NCBI GenBank assembly: GCA_022711435.1
Contig: JAKLFB010000020.1
Coordinates: forward strand, 36,047 to 100,046
DNA from: Verrucomicrobiota bacterium
GTDB lineage: Bacteria; Verrucomicrobiota; Verrucomicrobiia; Limisphaerales; UBA1319
Direction of reading: 5' to 3'
DNA: 64,000 nucleotides
Every line of letters begins with the position of its first letter. The stretch's first letter is position 1. Shown one piece after another: positions 53,245 through 61,412 of this stretch. Under the pieces are notes generated by a model that did no database searches, was not told the DNA's origin, and saw only the letters and a program-made list of their open reading frames with translations. The translations under genes and the position numbers were made by a program.

Positions 53245-56200
53245 GCCAATGACTCCTGATGGGCGGGGCAGGCGGCCGGCTGCTCGCCCGGGGGCTGGGT
53301 GAAACGCAGGTCGCACCGCAGGCAGCGGCGCGCCTCGCGCGCGGCCTGATCCGCGGTCAGCGCAAGCTCGACCTCGGCGAAGCTCTTGCTCCGGCTCTCG
53401 GCCGGCAGCGTCGCGCACTCCTCACGCTCGGCCTCCTCCGCCTCTTCGTCCGCCACGGGGCGAGGCGGCACATAGACCGAAGGCGCGATCTGCTGTGAGG
53501 GCGCCGCGAGGGGTTTCCCCTCGAGAAACCGGCCGATGACGGCCGCCGCCTGTTTGCCGGCAGCGATGGCATCGACCACGGTGTTCGGCCCGGTGACCAG
53601 GTCGCCTCCGGCGAACACGCCCGGCCGGCTCGCGGCCAGGGTGCGCGGATCGACTCGAACCCGGCCGCTGCCGTCGATCTCGAGCCCCATGCCGGCCAGG
53701 CACTCGCTGTCGGGCCGCTCCCCGATGGCCGCGATTAGCGTGTCGAGAAACACAGCGAACTCGCTGCCGGGGATGGCCACGGGCCTTCGCCGGCCGCTCG
53801 GATCCATCTCCGCCAGGCGGTTCCGAATGCACTTGATGCCAGCCAGATGCCCGTTCTTGGTATCGATCTGGATCGGCTGAACGAATGGCTCGACACGGAC
53901 GCCTTCGCGGATCGCCGCGTCGATGTATCGAATCTTCACCGGCGACACCAGCGTCTCGAGATGGATGCCCTCCTCGATGGCCGCCTCGACTTCCTCGGCA
54001 TAGGCGGGCATCTCGCGGCACGTTCGCCGATAGAACAGGGTCACGCTCTCGACCTGCTTCTGGCGGATCGCCACCCGCGCCGCATCGACTGCCGAGTTGC
54101 CGCCGCCGATGATCCCGACGTTGCCTTTGGCCAGCTCGATCCCATCGAGGTTGAAAGCCTTCAAAAACTGCATCGATGAATAGACGCCGCGGACGTTTTC
54201 GCCCTCGAGATCGAGCCGCCAGCTCTTGTCCGCGCCGATGGCCAGGAAGATGGCCGCGAACCCGTCCTCGAAAAGACCGTCGATCGTGAGGTCGCGTCCC
54301 AGCCTCTGGCCGGGCTCGAAGCGGACATGGTCGTTGAGGAGCGAGGCGATGTCCTGGCGGACCTTATCGCGCGGCAAGCGATAGGCAGGGATGCAGCTGA
54401 CGAGCATGCCGCCCGGCTCCCGGGCCGCTTCGAAGAGGGTCACCTGGTGGCCGCGGATGGAGAGGTAATGGGCGGCGGAGATCCCGGCCGGGCCGGCGCC
54501 CACAACGGCCACACGCCGGGCGTCCTTGGCCGCTCGAGGCGCTCGCGCGGGGCGGTAGGTGGACGGATCGACGCGGTCGGCGATGAACCGTTTCAAGGCC
54601 CGAACGCTCACCGCCTGCCCGCCGCTCACGGCCAGCGAGCAGCGCGTCTCGCATTTCCGGTCGCAGACCCGAGCGCAGACGGATGGGAACGGATTGGCCT
54701 CGCGGATGACCTGGTAGGCGGCCTCGTAATCGCCTTTCTCGATCAGCGCGACATAGCGCCATGCCTCCGTGTCGACCGGGCATGCCGACTGGCAGGGGGG
54801 GCCCATCAGCTCCTTGCACACGAAGGCGTCGCATCGCTTGTCCTCGACATGCCGCCGGTACTCGCCCGCAAAGTAGCGGAGCGTGCTCAGCACCGGGTTC
54901 GAGGCGGTCTGGCCCAGGCCGCACATGGTCGAGTCCTTGACCACCAGGGCCAGCTCCTGGAGCAGCTCGAGCTGGGTGATCGTCCCTTGGCCTTTCGAGA
55001 CGTCATCGAGGATCTCGAACATCCGCTGCGTCCCCTTCCGGCAGGTGAAGCATTTCCCGCAGGACTCGTCCTTGAGGAAGTTCATGAAATACCGGGCCAC
55101 ATCGACCATGCAGGTGTTCTCGTCCATCACGATCATCCCGCCCGAGCCCATGATGGATCCGGCGGCGGCGAGGGTTTCGTAGTCGATGGGCAGATCGAAC
55201 TGGGCGGCCGGGATGCAGCCGCCCGAGGGCCCGCCGGTCTGGACGGCCTTGATTTTGGCCTTGCCGGATGGCCCGCCGCCGATGTCGTAGACGATTTGCC
55301 GGATGGTCATCCCCATGGGCACCTCGACGAGGCCGGTGTTCTTGATCTTGCCGACGAGGCTGAAGATCTTGGTGCCCGAGTTGTTGGGGGTGCCCGTCTT
55401 CGCGTAGGCCTCGGCGCCGCGCCGGAAGAGCAGGGGGATGTTGGCCCAGGTCTCGACGTTGTTGATGGCGGTGGGCCGGCCATCGATGCCGCGATGGACC
55501 GGGTAGGGAGGGCGCTGGCGCGGCTCGCCCATCTTGCCTTCGATCGATCGGATCAGGGCCGTCTCCTCGCCGCAGACGAACGCGCCGGCGCCGCGGACGA
55601 TCTGGATGTCGAAGGCGAACCGGGCGCCCAGGATGTTCGCCCCCAGCAACCCCATCTGCCGCGCCTGCTGGAGCGCGATGGTCAGATGCTTGATCGCCAG
55701 CGGGTATTCGTTTCGCACATAGACGATGCCTTCGGTGGCGCCGGTGCCGCAGGCGCCGATCGCCATGCCTTCGATGATGCTGTGGGGATTGCCTTCGAGC
55801 ACGCTGCGGTCCATGTAGGCGCCGGGATCGCCTTCGTCGGCGTTGCAGACCAGGAACTTCCCGCGGTCGCTCGGCTGGCGGGCCAGCATCTCCCACTTCT
55901 GGCCGGTCGGAAATCCGCCGCCGCCGCGGCCGCGCAACCCGGATCGTTTGACCTCGCCGACCACCCAGGCCGGATCCTGCCGCGCCAGGACCTGCGCCAG
56001 CGCGCTGTAGCCCCCCTCCGCGATGTAGTCGTGGATCCGGATCGGATCGATCCTCTGATTCAGGCCGAGAATGTCGCGCTGCTGGTATTTGAAGAAGGGG
56101 ATGTCATCCCGCCGATAATACACCTCGCCGGAGTCCGCATCGCGGTAGAGCAGCTCCTCGACGTATTTCCCCGCCAGCAACGCCTCGACAAGCCGCGGCA

Positions 56201-56477
56201 CATCCTCCGCCTTCACCTGCGCGTAAAATGCCATCTGCGGCTCGGTCAGGATGAAGGGCCCCATCTCGCAAAACCCGTGGCACCCGGTGACCCGCAGGGC
56301 GACCTTGCCCACCAGGCCGCGGCTGATGATGTGCTGCTTGATGGCGCGGATGACACCGCTGGATCCGCTGGCCTGGCAGGCCGTGCCCGCGCAGATCACC
56401 AGGCGAAGCTGTCCCGGCTGGGCCGCCTTGGCCAGCACGCTCCGAAGCTCGTTCAGTTCTTGGATCGAAGATAGCAT
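53241..56477 (-). CDS. NuoE-like/NuoF/GltD fusion: NAD(P)H-oxidising flavoprotein with FAD oxidoreductase
   Basis: 1,078 residues, a fusion of three modules. Residues 1-105: thioredoxin-like [2Fe-2S] domain (Cys29, Cys34, Cys66, Cys70). Residues about 120-545: NuoF/HydB type, with GRGGGGFPTG (183-192, FMN/NADH loop), FVCGEETALI and the 4Fe-4S ligands Cys473, Cys476, Cys479 and Cys519. Residues about 548-1,060: GltD-like oxidoreductase, with Fe-S Cys 562/566 and 601/605/609/613, FAD motif VVGAGPAGISAA (about 658-669), a second NAD(P) motif GIIGGGNSAVDAAR and FAGGDLVTGPNTVVDAIAAG. It should take electrons from NAD(P)H and hand them to ferredoxin-type partners, or the reverse. Start ATG 56477 is 15 bases after the nuoE-like gene. 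Confidence 0.92.
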   Translation of the reverse strand: MLSSIQELNELRSVLAKAAQPGQLRLVICAGTACQASGSSGVIRAIKQHIISRGLVGKVALRVTGCHGFCEMGPFILTEPQMAFYAQVKAEDVPRLVEALLAGKYVEELLYRDADSGEVYYRRDDIPFFKYQQRDILGLNQRIDPIRIHDYIAEGGYSALAQVLARQDPAWVVGEVKRSGLRGRGGGGFPTGQKWEMLARQPSDRGKFLVCNADEGDPGAYMDRSVLEGNPHSIIEGMAIGACGTGATEGIVYVRNEYPLAIKHLTIALQQARQMGLLGANILGARFAFDIQIVRGAGAFVCGEETALIRSIEGKMGEPRQRPPYPVHRGIDGRPTAINNVETWANIPLLFRRGAEAYAKTGTPNNSGTKIFSLVGKIKNTGLVEVPMGMTIRQIVYDIGGGPSGKAKIKAVQTGGPSGGCIPAAQFDLPIDYETLAAAGSIMGSGGMIVMDENTCMVDVARYFMNFLKDESCGKCFTCRKGTQRMFEILDDVSKGQGTITQLELLQELALVVKDSTMCGLGQTASNPVLSTLRYFAGEYRRHVEDKRCDAFVCKELMGPPCQSACPVDTEAWRYVALIEKGDYEAAYQVIREANPFPSVCARVCDRKCETRCSLAVSGGQAVSVRALKRFIADRVDPSTYRPARAPRAAKDARRVAVVGAGPAGISAAHYLSIRGHQVTLFEAAREPGGMLVSCIPAYRLPRDKVRQDIASLLNDHVRFEPGQRLGRDLTIDGLFEDGFAAIFLAIGADKSWRLDLEGENVRGVYSSMQFLKAFNLDGIELAKGNVGIIGGGNSAVDAARVAIRQKQVESVTLFYRRTCREMPAYAEEVEAAIEEGIHLETLVSPVKIRYIDAAIREGVRVEPFVQPIQIDTKNGHLAGIKCIRNRLAEMDPSGRRRPVAIPGSEFAVFLDTLIAAIGERPDSECLAGMGLEIDGSGRVRVDPRTLAASRPGVFAGGDLVTGPNTVVDAIAAGKQAAAVIGRFLEGKPLAAPSQQIAPSVYVPPRPVADEEAEEAEREECATLPAESRSKSFAEVELALTADQAAREARRCLRCDLRFTQPPGEQPAACPAHQESLA

Positions 56478-56491
56478 AGCGGGTCCTCGGC

Positions 56492-57379
56492 TCAGGAGAT
56501 CTCCAGCAGGTGCTGAGGGCAGCCGCGCCGGCAGCACAGGTTCCATTTGCCGCCCCCGGCAATCTGCAGCGATGCCACCGGCGCATCGCATTCCCAGCAG
56601 CGGCTCGAAATGGGCAGCGCGATGTGGCAATGCGGACACTGAAACTCGACGACGGATCCCGCGGGGATCGGGAATTCGGATGCGATCTGCCGGCTCCCGT
56701 AAACGCTCGACAATCGAATCCAGCCATGCCGGCCGCGGCACGCGGCGTCGAGCCGGATCGCCGGGTGGTTCTCGATGAGATGGCCGCTTTCTTCGAGCCG
56801 GCTCTGGCAGCGGGGGCAGCAGGCGTTCAGCACGAAGGCTGGCGCGCCGTTTGCCTCCGCCGACCCGCCGCCCTGGGCCGCCCGCTCCAGCAGATCCCCC
56901 ACGCCCGACTTTCTGACTTTCGAGTGATAATGCCCGTCGGCGACCACCACCGGGCCCAGCGCGCATGCGCCCAGGCAGTTGACGGTCTCGAGCGAGAACT
57001 CGCCGTCGGGAGTTGTCTGCCCGGCTTGGATCCCGAGCTTGCGCTCGAGCTCGTCGACGATTCGCTGGGCGCCCCGGACATGGCAGGCCGTGCCGAGGCA
57101 GGCGCACACGTGGTGTTTGCCGCGCGGCGCCAGGCTGAACGATCGATAGAATGTGGCCACCCCGTAAATCTCCTCGAGGGGATGCCCCAGCTGCCCGCTG
57201 ACCATCCGGAGGGCGGGCTCCGGCAGGTAGCCATACCGGGCCTGGATGTCGCCCAGGATCGCTATGAGCCCCCCCCGCTGCTTCCGGTGTTTCTCGATGA
57301 TCGGGCCAACCTCGTCCATCTCGATCCCCGCGGCGGCGGATCGATCCTCGTTCCCTTGCACGACGGTTCCTGGTGTCAT
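56492..57379 (-). CDS. NuoE-family [2Fe-2S] subunit with C-terminal zinc-ribbon-like extension
   Basis: 295 residues. Residues about 20-170 are NuoE: LIAILGDIQARYGYLPEPAL, GVATFYRSFSLAPRGKHHV, CACLGTACHVRGA and NCLGACALGPVV give the four Cys ligands. The remaining 120 residues are unusual: CCPRCQSRLEESG, then FQCPHCHIALP, SRCWECDAPVAS and CCRRGCPQHL form three CxxC-type pairs, likely zinc ribbons. Normal NuoE ends near residue 165. The start ATG is one base after the stop of the Cys-rich peptide gene. Confidence 0.9.
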   Translation of the reverse strand: MTPGTVVQGNEDRSAAAGIEMDEVGPIIEKHRKQRGGLIAILGDIQARYGYLPEPALRMVSGQLGHPLEEIYGVATFYRSFSLAPRGKHHVCACLGTACHVRGAQRIVDELERKLGIQAGQTTPDGEFSLETVNCLGACALGPVVVADGHYHSKVRKSGVGDLLERAAQGGGSAEANGAPAFVLNACCPRCQSRLEESGHLIENHPAIRLDAACRGRHGWIRLSSVYGSRQIASEFPIPAGSVVEFQCPHCHIALPISSRCWECDAPVASLQIAGGGKWNLCCRRGCPQHLLEIS

Positions 57380-57380
57380 G

Positions 57381-57665
57381 TTACTGGTAATCCTCGCAGT
57401 GCCAGACGCCCCCGTGGACCTTCGCGTAGATGCACGTGCGCCGGTTCTGGCAATCCACACACAAGCCCGCGAACTGGATGGGCTTCTTCGGCCTGGGCGC
57501 CCCGGCGGCACTGGATGCGGGGGGCGGGCTTGCCTCTGGCGCCTCCTTCGAGAGGGCGGGGGACGGCTTCAACAAAGCAGGGTCGGGCGAGATCCACCGA
57601 GCGCGCCCGCGCTGGCTGCTGCCGCGCGCTGGCTTCGGCGTGGAACATTTTCTGCCTGAACCCAT
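57381..57665 (-). CDS. Small Cys-rich protein heading the Fe-S cluster operon
   Basis: 94 residues. The first 60 are Ser/Pro/Ala-rich and may not be native; the last 30 (FAGLCVDCQNRRTCIYAKV, then GGVWHCEDYQ) carry CxxC-x4-C ... HC, a pattern seen in short proteins beside NuoE/NuoF genes. It may bind a metal or help cluster assembly. The stop is one base before the NuoE-like start (TAA-C-ATG), so it is the first gene of the five-gene operon. A later start than ATG 57665 is possible. Confidence 0.6.
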   Translation of the reverse strand: MGSGRKCSTPKPARGSSQRGRARWISPDPALLKPSPALSKEAPEASPPPASSAAGAPRPKKPIQFAGLCVDCQNRRTCIYAKVHGGVWHCEDYQ

Positions 57666-58360
57666 GGTTCGATCCGGATGCAGAGTCGGGAAGCACCAAC
57701 AATGCCATGATCGTGGCGGAGGCTCGCCCTCATGCCATCCCGCTCGGGTTCCGTGGCTCGAAAGGGCCGGCCAGCAAAGCAGAGCGGGCGTTTGGACGGC
57801 GCCCGCGACGGGGTCAGATCCCGCTGGATCTCAGGCGGCCCGACGCGGGATCAGGCCGTCTCGAGTGGGGAAATTTGCCCCACCGGGGTGGAATGTTCCG
57901 GCCAGGAGCCGCCCGCAGGGGGGAAGAGTGAAACGAGAGATTATTCCCGCTCCAGCTTCAAGTCTTGCATCGCGATCCGCATGGACTTGTCATGATCGGC
58001 GCGTTTCGCCAACAACATCTGCCCGCCCACTGGCCGCTGCCGCCGATCGACAGGCCCAGCACCGCCGCGATCAGCAGCCACCTTCCGTGCCACCAGCGAA
58101 TCCTTTTCATGCTCGCCTCGATCACCCTGCGCTTGCCGGCCATCCACCATACCGGATCTGGCCCGGTTTCGCATCATTGATAGGAGCAGGTCCTGGTCCA
58201 ACAGACGCAAAGAGGCGGACCCTGACCTTTGATCCGCCGTCGCCGCAGCTTTCAAGCTGCGATTGTATCGCACCACGAGGTGCTGAGAACGAAGGGGCAT
58301 CGAGCTGCACGCTACTGCGGACGGGGACCATCCTGCGCCGCGGCGATTCTGGCAGGAAGG
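57666..58360. other. Spacer with a decayed toxin copy and repeat sequence
   Basis: Between the Fe-S operon and the first long repeat I see only the toxin remnant (57958-58110, listed separately), a short in-frame run ending LAKRADHDKSMRIAMQDLKL (TAA near 57943, - strand) that may be the end of a lost gene, and a hairpin repeat GCAGCTTTCAAGCTGC at 58247-58262, related in sequence context to hairpins at 62605 and 63772. Confidence 0.45.
57958..58110 (-). pseudogene. Remnant of a third polymorphic toxin (signal-peptide region only)
   Basis: From the ATG at 58110 the frame reads MKRIRWWHGRWLLIAAVLGL and SIGGSGQWAG, nearly the same as the first 30 residues of the two intact toxins (59383-60186 and 61413-62225). 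It then departs into unrelated Cys/Arg-rich residues and stops after about 50. The DNA upstream of the ATG (58111-58190) also matches that of the other two. A toxin copy lost its body by deletion. Confidence 0.75.
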
Positions 58361-58867
58361 CGTCCGCGGTCCGGAAGGATTCGGAGCGCGGGCCTCCTGG
58401 CCCGCAGCGCGGTCGGCTGACTGGCCGCAAGCCGCAGATTTGTGCCCGCGAAACACGAAATGACACGGAAATGTTGATGCCCTTGGCAAGGTAGGGACGC
58501 GTCGCTGACGCGTCCGCCTGCCAGCCGACATTTGCATCCCCTTGCTGGCGTAGCCGCGGCTTTCGAGCCGCGCTTTCTTCCCTCGCCCCGCGAGGCACGA
58601 GTGGGGAGAGGGACAGGGAGAGGGGCGTCAAAACATCTCACCACGAAGAAGAAGAATTTTCTCCCGCAGAGACGCAGTGGCGCGGAGAATTTTAACCCGC
58701 AGCCACAGCTTTCAACCTGCAATCTGCAGCCCGCGGACCCCGCCGACCAAGCGGAACCTGACTTGAACCCGAAGCCGCCGTGGCGCCTGGACGCACCGAC
58801 GTACTGACAAACCGACACACCGCCCTTCGTCCCCCTCGCCCCGCGAGGCGCGAGCGGGGAGGGGCAC
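58361..58867. repeat. 507-bp direct repeat, copy 1
   Basis: Nearly identical to 60290-60796 at an offset of exactly 1,929 bases over the whole length. It contains the GC-rich palindromic elements at 58580-58612 and 58833-58864. No gene is evident in it; the open frames it holds are low-complexity. It marks duplication of a toxin cassette. Confidence 0.9.
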
Positions 58868-59003
58868 ATGGCACCGCCGCCAGCTGGAAGATCGATCAGA
58901 GTTGCACCGGCGCATTCTGCGAAACTGAGGGCACGCGCTCTGTTGCCTGGGCCGGAGTAGAAGACAGTCCGTGACAGATGGAATCCCAGCGCATGCTTTG
59001 CCC

Positions 59004-59381
59004 CTATCCAGCTCGCCATGCGGTCTCGTCCTGGTCAGCGTCAAGGACATCTCCGACTGCGATAAAGTGCATCTTGTCTGGCAGCAAACTATGTAAATCT
59101 CCTGCGCAGTGCGGACACCTGGGGTATGCTTCAAAACGGAAGCGTCCTTGACAATGACAATGTGTCAAGTGGGCTTCAACGCGTTTCTTCTCTTCCTGAG
59201 ACAGCATCCAAGGATGTTTGTCGCCGACAATTCGAACGTAGTTAGGATTATAGGAGCCAAATACTAGAGTGGCCGGACAGGAGTCGCAATACAGAAAACC
59301 TTGGTTGCTGAATCCGGCGTGATACAGATATTGCTGTCGGAGCCGAATCTTCTTCCCGCAATGAGGGCAAGTGAGCGTCAT
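59004..59381 (-). CDS. Immunity protein candidate with zinc-ribbon motifs (pairs with toxin 59383-60186)
   Basis: 125 residues, AT-richer than its surroundings. Two Cys-pair sites at the N-terminus (CPHCGKKIRLRQQ and FLYCDSCPATLVF) and two later ones (CHCQGRF, CPHCAGDLHSLL) suggest two zinc ribbons. GSYNPNYVRIVGDKHPWMLS, EEEKKRVEAHL-like (QEEKKRVEAHLTHC) and the FRFEAYPRCPHC block read like a known type of toxin-island immunity protein. It starts one base after the toxin stop (TGA-A-ATG), the usual toxin-then-immunity order. The role is inferred from position; no experiment is implied. Confidence 0.65.
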   Translation of the reverse strand: MTLTCPHCGKKIRLRQQYLYHAGFSNQGFLYCDSCPATLVFGSYNPNYVRIVGDKHPWMLSQEEKKRVEAHLTHCHCQGRFRFEAYPRCPHCAGDLHSLLPDKMHFIAVGDVLDADQDETAWRAG

Positions 59382-59382
59382 T

Positions 59383-60186
59383 TCAGCCTCCTCCTCCTCG
59401 GCGCCCAGGCGGACGCCGCCAACGATGGGGATCGATAGGCGTTGGCTCGATCAGCTGGCGCTGCCAGGCGCCACCGCTCGTCATGGGGCCATCGGCGGGA
59501 ACACGGAGATTGGAAACCGGTGTGGGGACATCAATATACGTCACGCCACGCCCAGGATTGATTTCGAGGATTCGCTCGATCTGAAGGTGACCACCTCGGG
59601 GTGGAATCTCCGAGGGGAGCGTTACATATGTCCCTGCCCTCAAATGTGAGCTTTCGTTTATCGATTGCCGCGTGGCGATGTCGGTGTAGTGCCTGACAAG
59701 GATCGTTTCACTCTTATCTGCATTATGTGCAAGCCGGACAGCCTGGCGGGCGGTCTTGACGGCGGTTCCGACCGTCCTTCCCACCACCCCGCCCACCGCG
59801 CTCCAGCGGATCGAATCGAGCGCTTCCTCCCGCAACTGCTCGCCAAACCGCCAGAGGACCCGATGCCCCTGGCACAGGACCAGCTCATGCTCGCGCTGGA
59901 GCTGCCTGTCATACCGGCTGGCGTCGATCACCCGATACCGCCCATCCGCGCCCGCCTCCGGCCATAAACCGGCGTCGGGCTCCGCTCGATTCGCCCGCCC
60001 ACTGCCTGCCCACCCCATCGATCCCAGAGCGACGGACCCGCCTGGAGACGGCCCATGAGGCAAGGCGATGGCCGGCGGGAAGGATTGCGGGCGCCGATCG
60101 GCCCACTGGCCGCTGCCGCCGACCGACAGGCCCAGCACCGCCGCGATCAGCAGCCACCTTCCGTGCCACCAGCGATTCCTTTTCAT
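59383..60186 (-). CDS. Polymorphic toxin with shared N-terminal domain and ART-like (HYD1-type) C-terminal domain
   Basis: 267 residues. A signal peptide or anchor (WLLIAAVLGLSVGGSG, residues 11-26) is followed by a Pro/Gly-rich linker (31-82). A conserved helical domain (83-150: YRVIDASRYDRQLQREHELV, LCQGHRVLWRFGEQLREEAL, DSIRWSAVGGVVGRTVGTAV) comes next. The toxin part is residues about 155-267: ILVRHYTDIATRQSINESSH, LRAGTYVTLPSEIPP, YIDVPTPVSNLRVPADGP, GGAWQRQLIEPTPIDP. The RHYTD ... AGTYVTLP ... Q pattern suggests an ADP-ribosyltransferase-like fold of the HYD1 type (His166, Tyr167). Residues 1-150 are nearly identical to the toxin at 61413-62225, but the C-termini are unrelated. Confidence 0.7.
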   Translation of the reverse strand: MKRNRWWHGRWLLIAAVLGLSVGGSGQWADRRPQSFPPAIALPHGPSPGGSVALGSMGWAGSGRANRAEPDAGLWPEAGADGRYRVIDASRYDRQLQREHELVLCQGHRVLWRFGEQLREEALDSIRWSAVGGVVGRTVGTAVKTARQAVRLAHNADKSETILVRHYTDIATRQSINESSHLRAGTYVTLPSEIPPRGGHLQIERILEINPGRGVTYIDVPTPVSNLRVPADGPMTSGGAWQRQLIEPTPIDPHRWRRPPGRRGGGG

Positions 60187-60289
60187 GCTCGCCTCGATCA
60201 CCTTGCGACGTGCCGGCCATCGACCATACCGGATCTGGCCCGGTTTCGCATCATTGATAGGAGCAGGTCCTATTCCAGGTAGAAGCAGG

Positions 60290-60796
60290 CGTTCGCGGTC
60301 CGGAAGGATTCGGAGCGCGGGCCTCCTGGCCCGCAGCGCGGTCGGCTGACTGGCCGCAAGCCGCAGATTTGTGCCCGCGAAACACGAAATGACACGGAAA
60401 TGTTGATGCCCTTGGCAAGGTAGGGACGCGTCGCTGACGCGTCCGCCTGCCAGCCGACATTTGCATCCCCTTGCTGGCGTAGCCGCGGCTTTCGAGCCGC
60501 GCTTTCTTCCCTCGCCCCGCGAGGCACGAGTGGGGAGAGGGACAGGGAGAGGGGCGTCAAAACATCTCACCACGAAGAAGAAGAATTTTCTCCCGCAGAG
60601 ACGCAGTGGCGCGGAGAATTTTAACCCGCAGCCACAGCTTTCAACCTGCAATCTGCAGCCCGCGGACCCCGCCGACCAAGCGGAACCTGACTTGAACCCG
60701 AAGCCGCCGTGGCGCCTGGACGCACCGACGTACTGACAAACCGACACACCGCCCTTCGTCCCCCTCGCCCCGCGAGGCGCGAGCGGGGAGGGGCAC
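60290..60796. repeat. 507-bp direct repeat, copy 2
   Basis: Nearly identical to 58361-58867 (offset 1,929). Both copies lie on the 5' side of a toxin copy (the intact 60186 start here, the remnant 58110 start in copy 1). The 170 bases between copy 1 and its toxin remnant include about 148 that are missing here. Confidence 0.9.
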
Positions 60797-61038
60797 GTGG
60801 CACGTGAATGCGCGCCGCCTCCAAGGCCGGGCCGGAGGCCTACCTGCGCCGCGTCGGCAGGCAGACCGGCGTTCCCGCTGTTGCCCGGAACCTGCGATCC
60901 AGCGGCTCGACATTTGAATCCGATGGTCGCAGGACAGGCGCTGCAACTGCGGGGCTGGCCACTCCACGCGCTCCGCAGCGGTCTCGCGGCCCGAGCGAGG
61001 CTGATTTCCCTCCACCATTTGTGCGGGACAGCCGATGG

Positions 61039-61410
61039 TCAGCTCGATTTAAACAACTTGTAGAGTTCGCTCCGTTTCGAGTCCAACTTCGCGTTGGCGG
61101 CGGCGGCTGCATCTCCAAACTGTTTTATGTCGAGCGAAAAGTCGCACAAGCTTCCCATTCCGCCAAAGAGCCTTTTCTTCAAATACTCGAACTGGTGCCG
61201 AGTCAGGGGCGCGTCCTGGCGTTCAATCATGTCTGCCATCGAGGTGAGCGCACTCCACCAAGCGAGCGCGTACGGGTTGAGCTTCCGTGGCTCTGCAACT
61301 ACATAGGCGCTGCCATTCCAAATTCGTGAGCCAACAGTGACTTCCTGTGTGAATGGCTTCAATTCGTCAGCCAGACCACGCAGACCTTGAACAATGTCGG
61401 TGTTGCTCAT
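61039..61410 (-). CDS. Immunity protein candidate, DUF6966-like (pairs with toxin 61413-62225)
   Basis: 123 residues, mostly helical. NPYALAWWSALTSMADMIER, APLTRHQFEYLKKRLFGGMG and SLCDFSLD include the FGGMGSLxD motif I associate with DUF6966-type immunity proteins of polymorphic toxins. It starts two bases after the toxin stop (TAA-AT-ATG). It is not related to the other immunity candidate, as expected when the toxin domains differ. Confidence 0.65.
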   Translation of the reverse strand: MSNTDIVQGLRGLADELKPFTQEVTVGSRIWNGSAYVVAEPRKLNPYALAWWSALTSMADMIERQDAPLTRHQFEYLKKRLFGGMGSLCDFSLDIKQFGDAAAAANAKLDSKRSELYKLFKSS

Positions 61411-61412
61411 AT

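Noticed and set aside
54327..56474. A 715-codon + strand frame opposite the NuoF-GltD fusion
   Set aside because: Composition bias only; the opposite strand carries all flavin and Fe-S motifs.
52567..57665. [FeFe]-hydrogenase operon
   Set aside because: The ferredoxin subunit ends after the Fe-S domains and no H-cluster motifs (such as TSCxPxW or the L2/L3 Cys motifs) occur in any of the five genes.
57666..58990. Possible + strand genes in the region after the Fe-S operon
   Set aside because: Open frames are Arg/Ser/Pro-rich, run through duplicated repeat DNA and have no family-like stretch or credible start.
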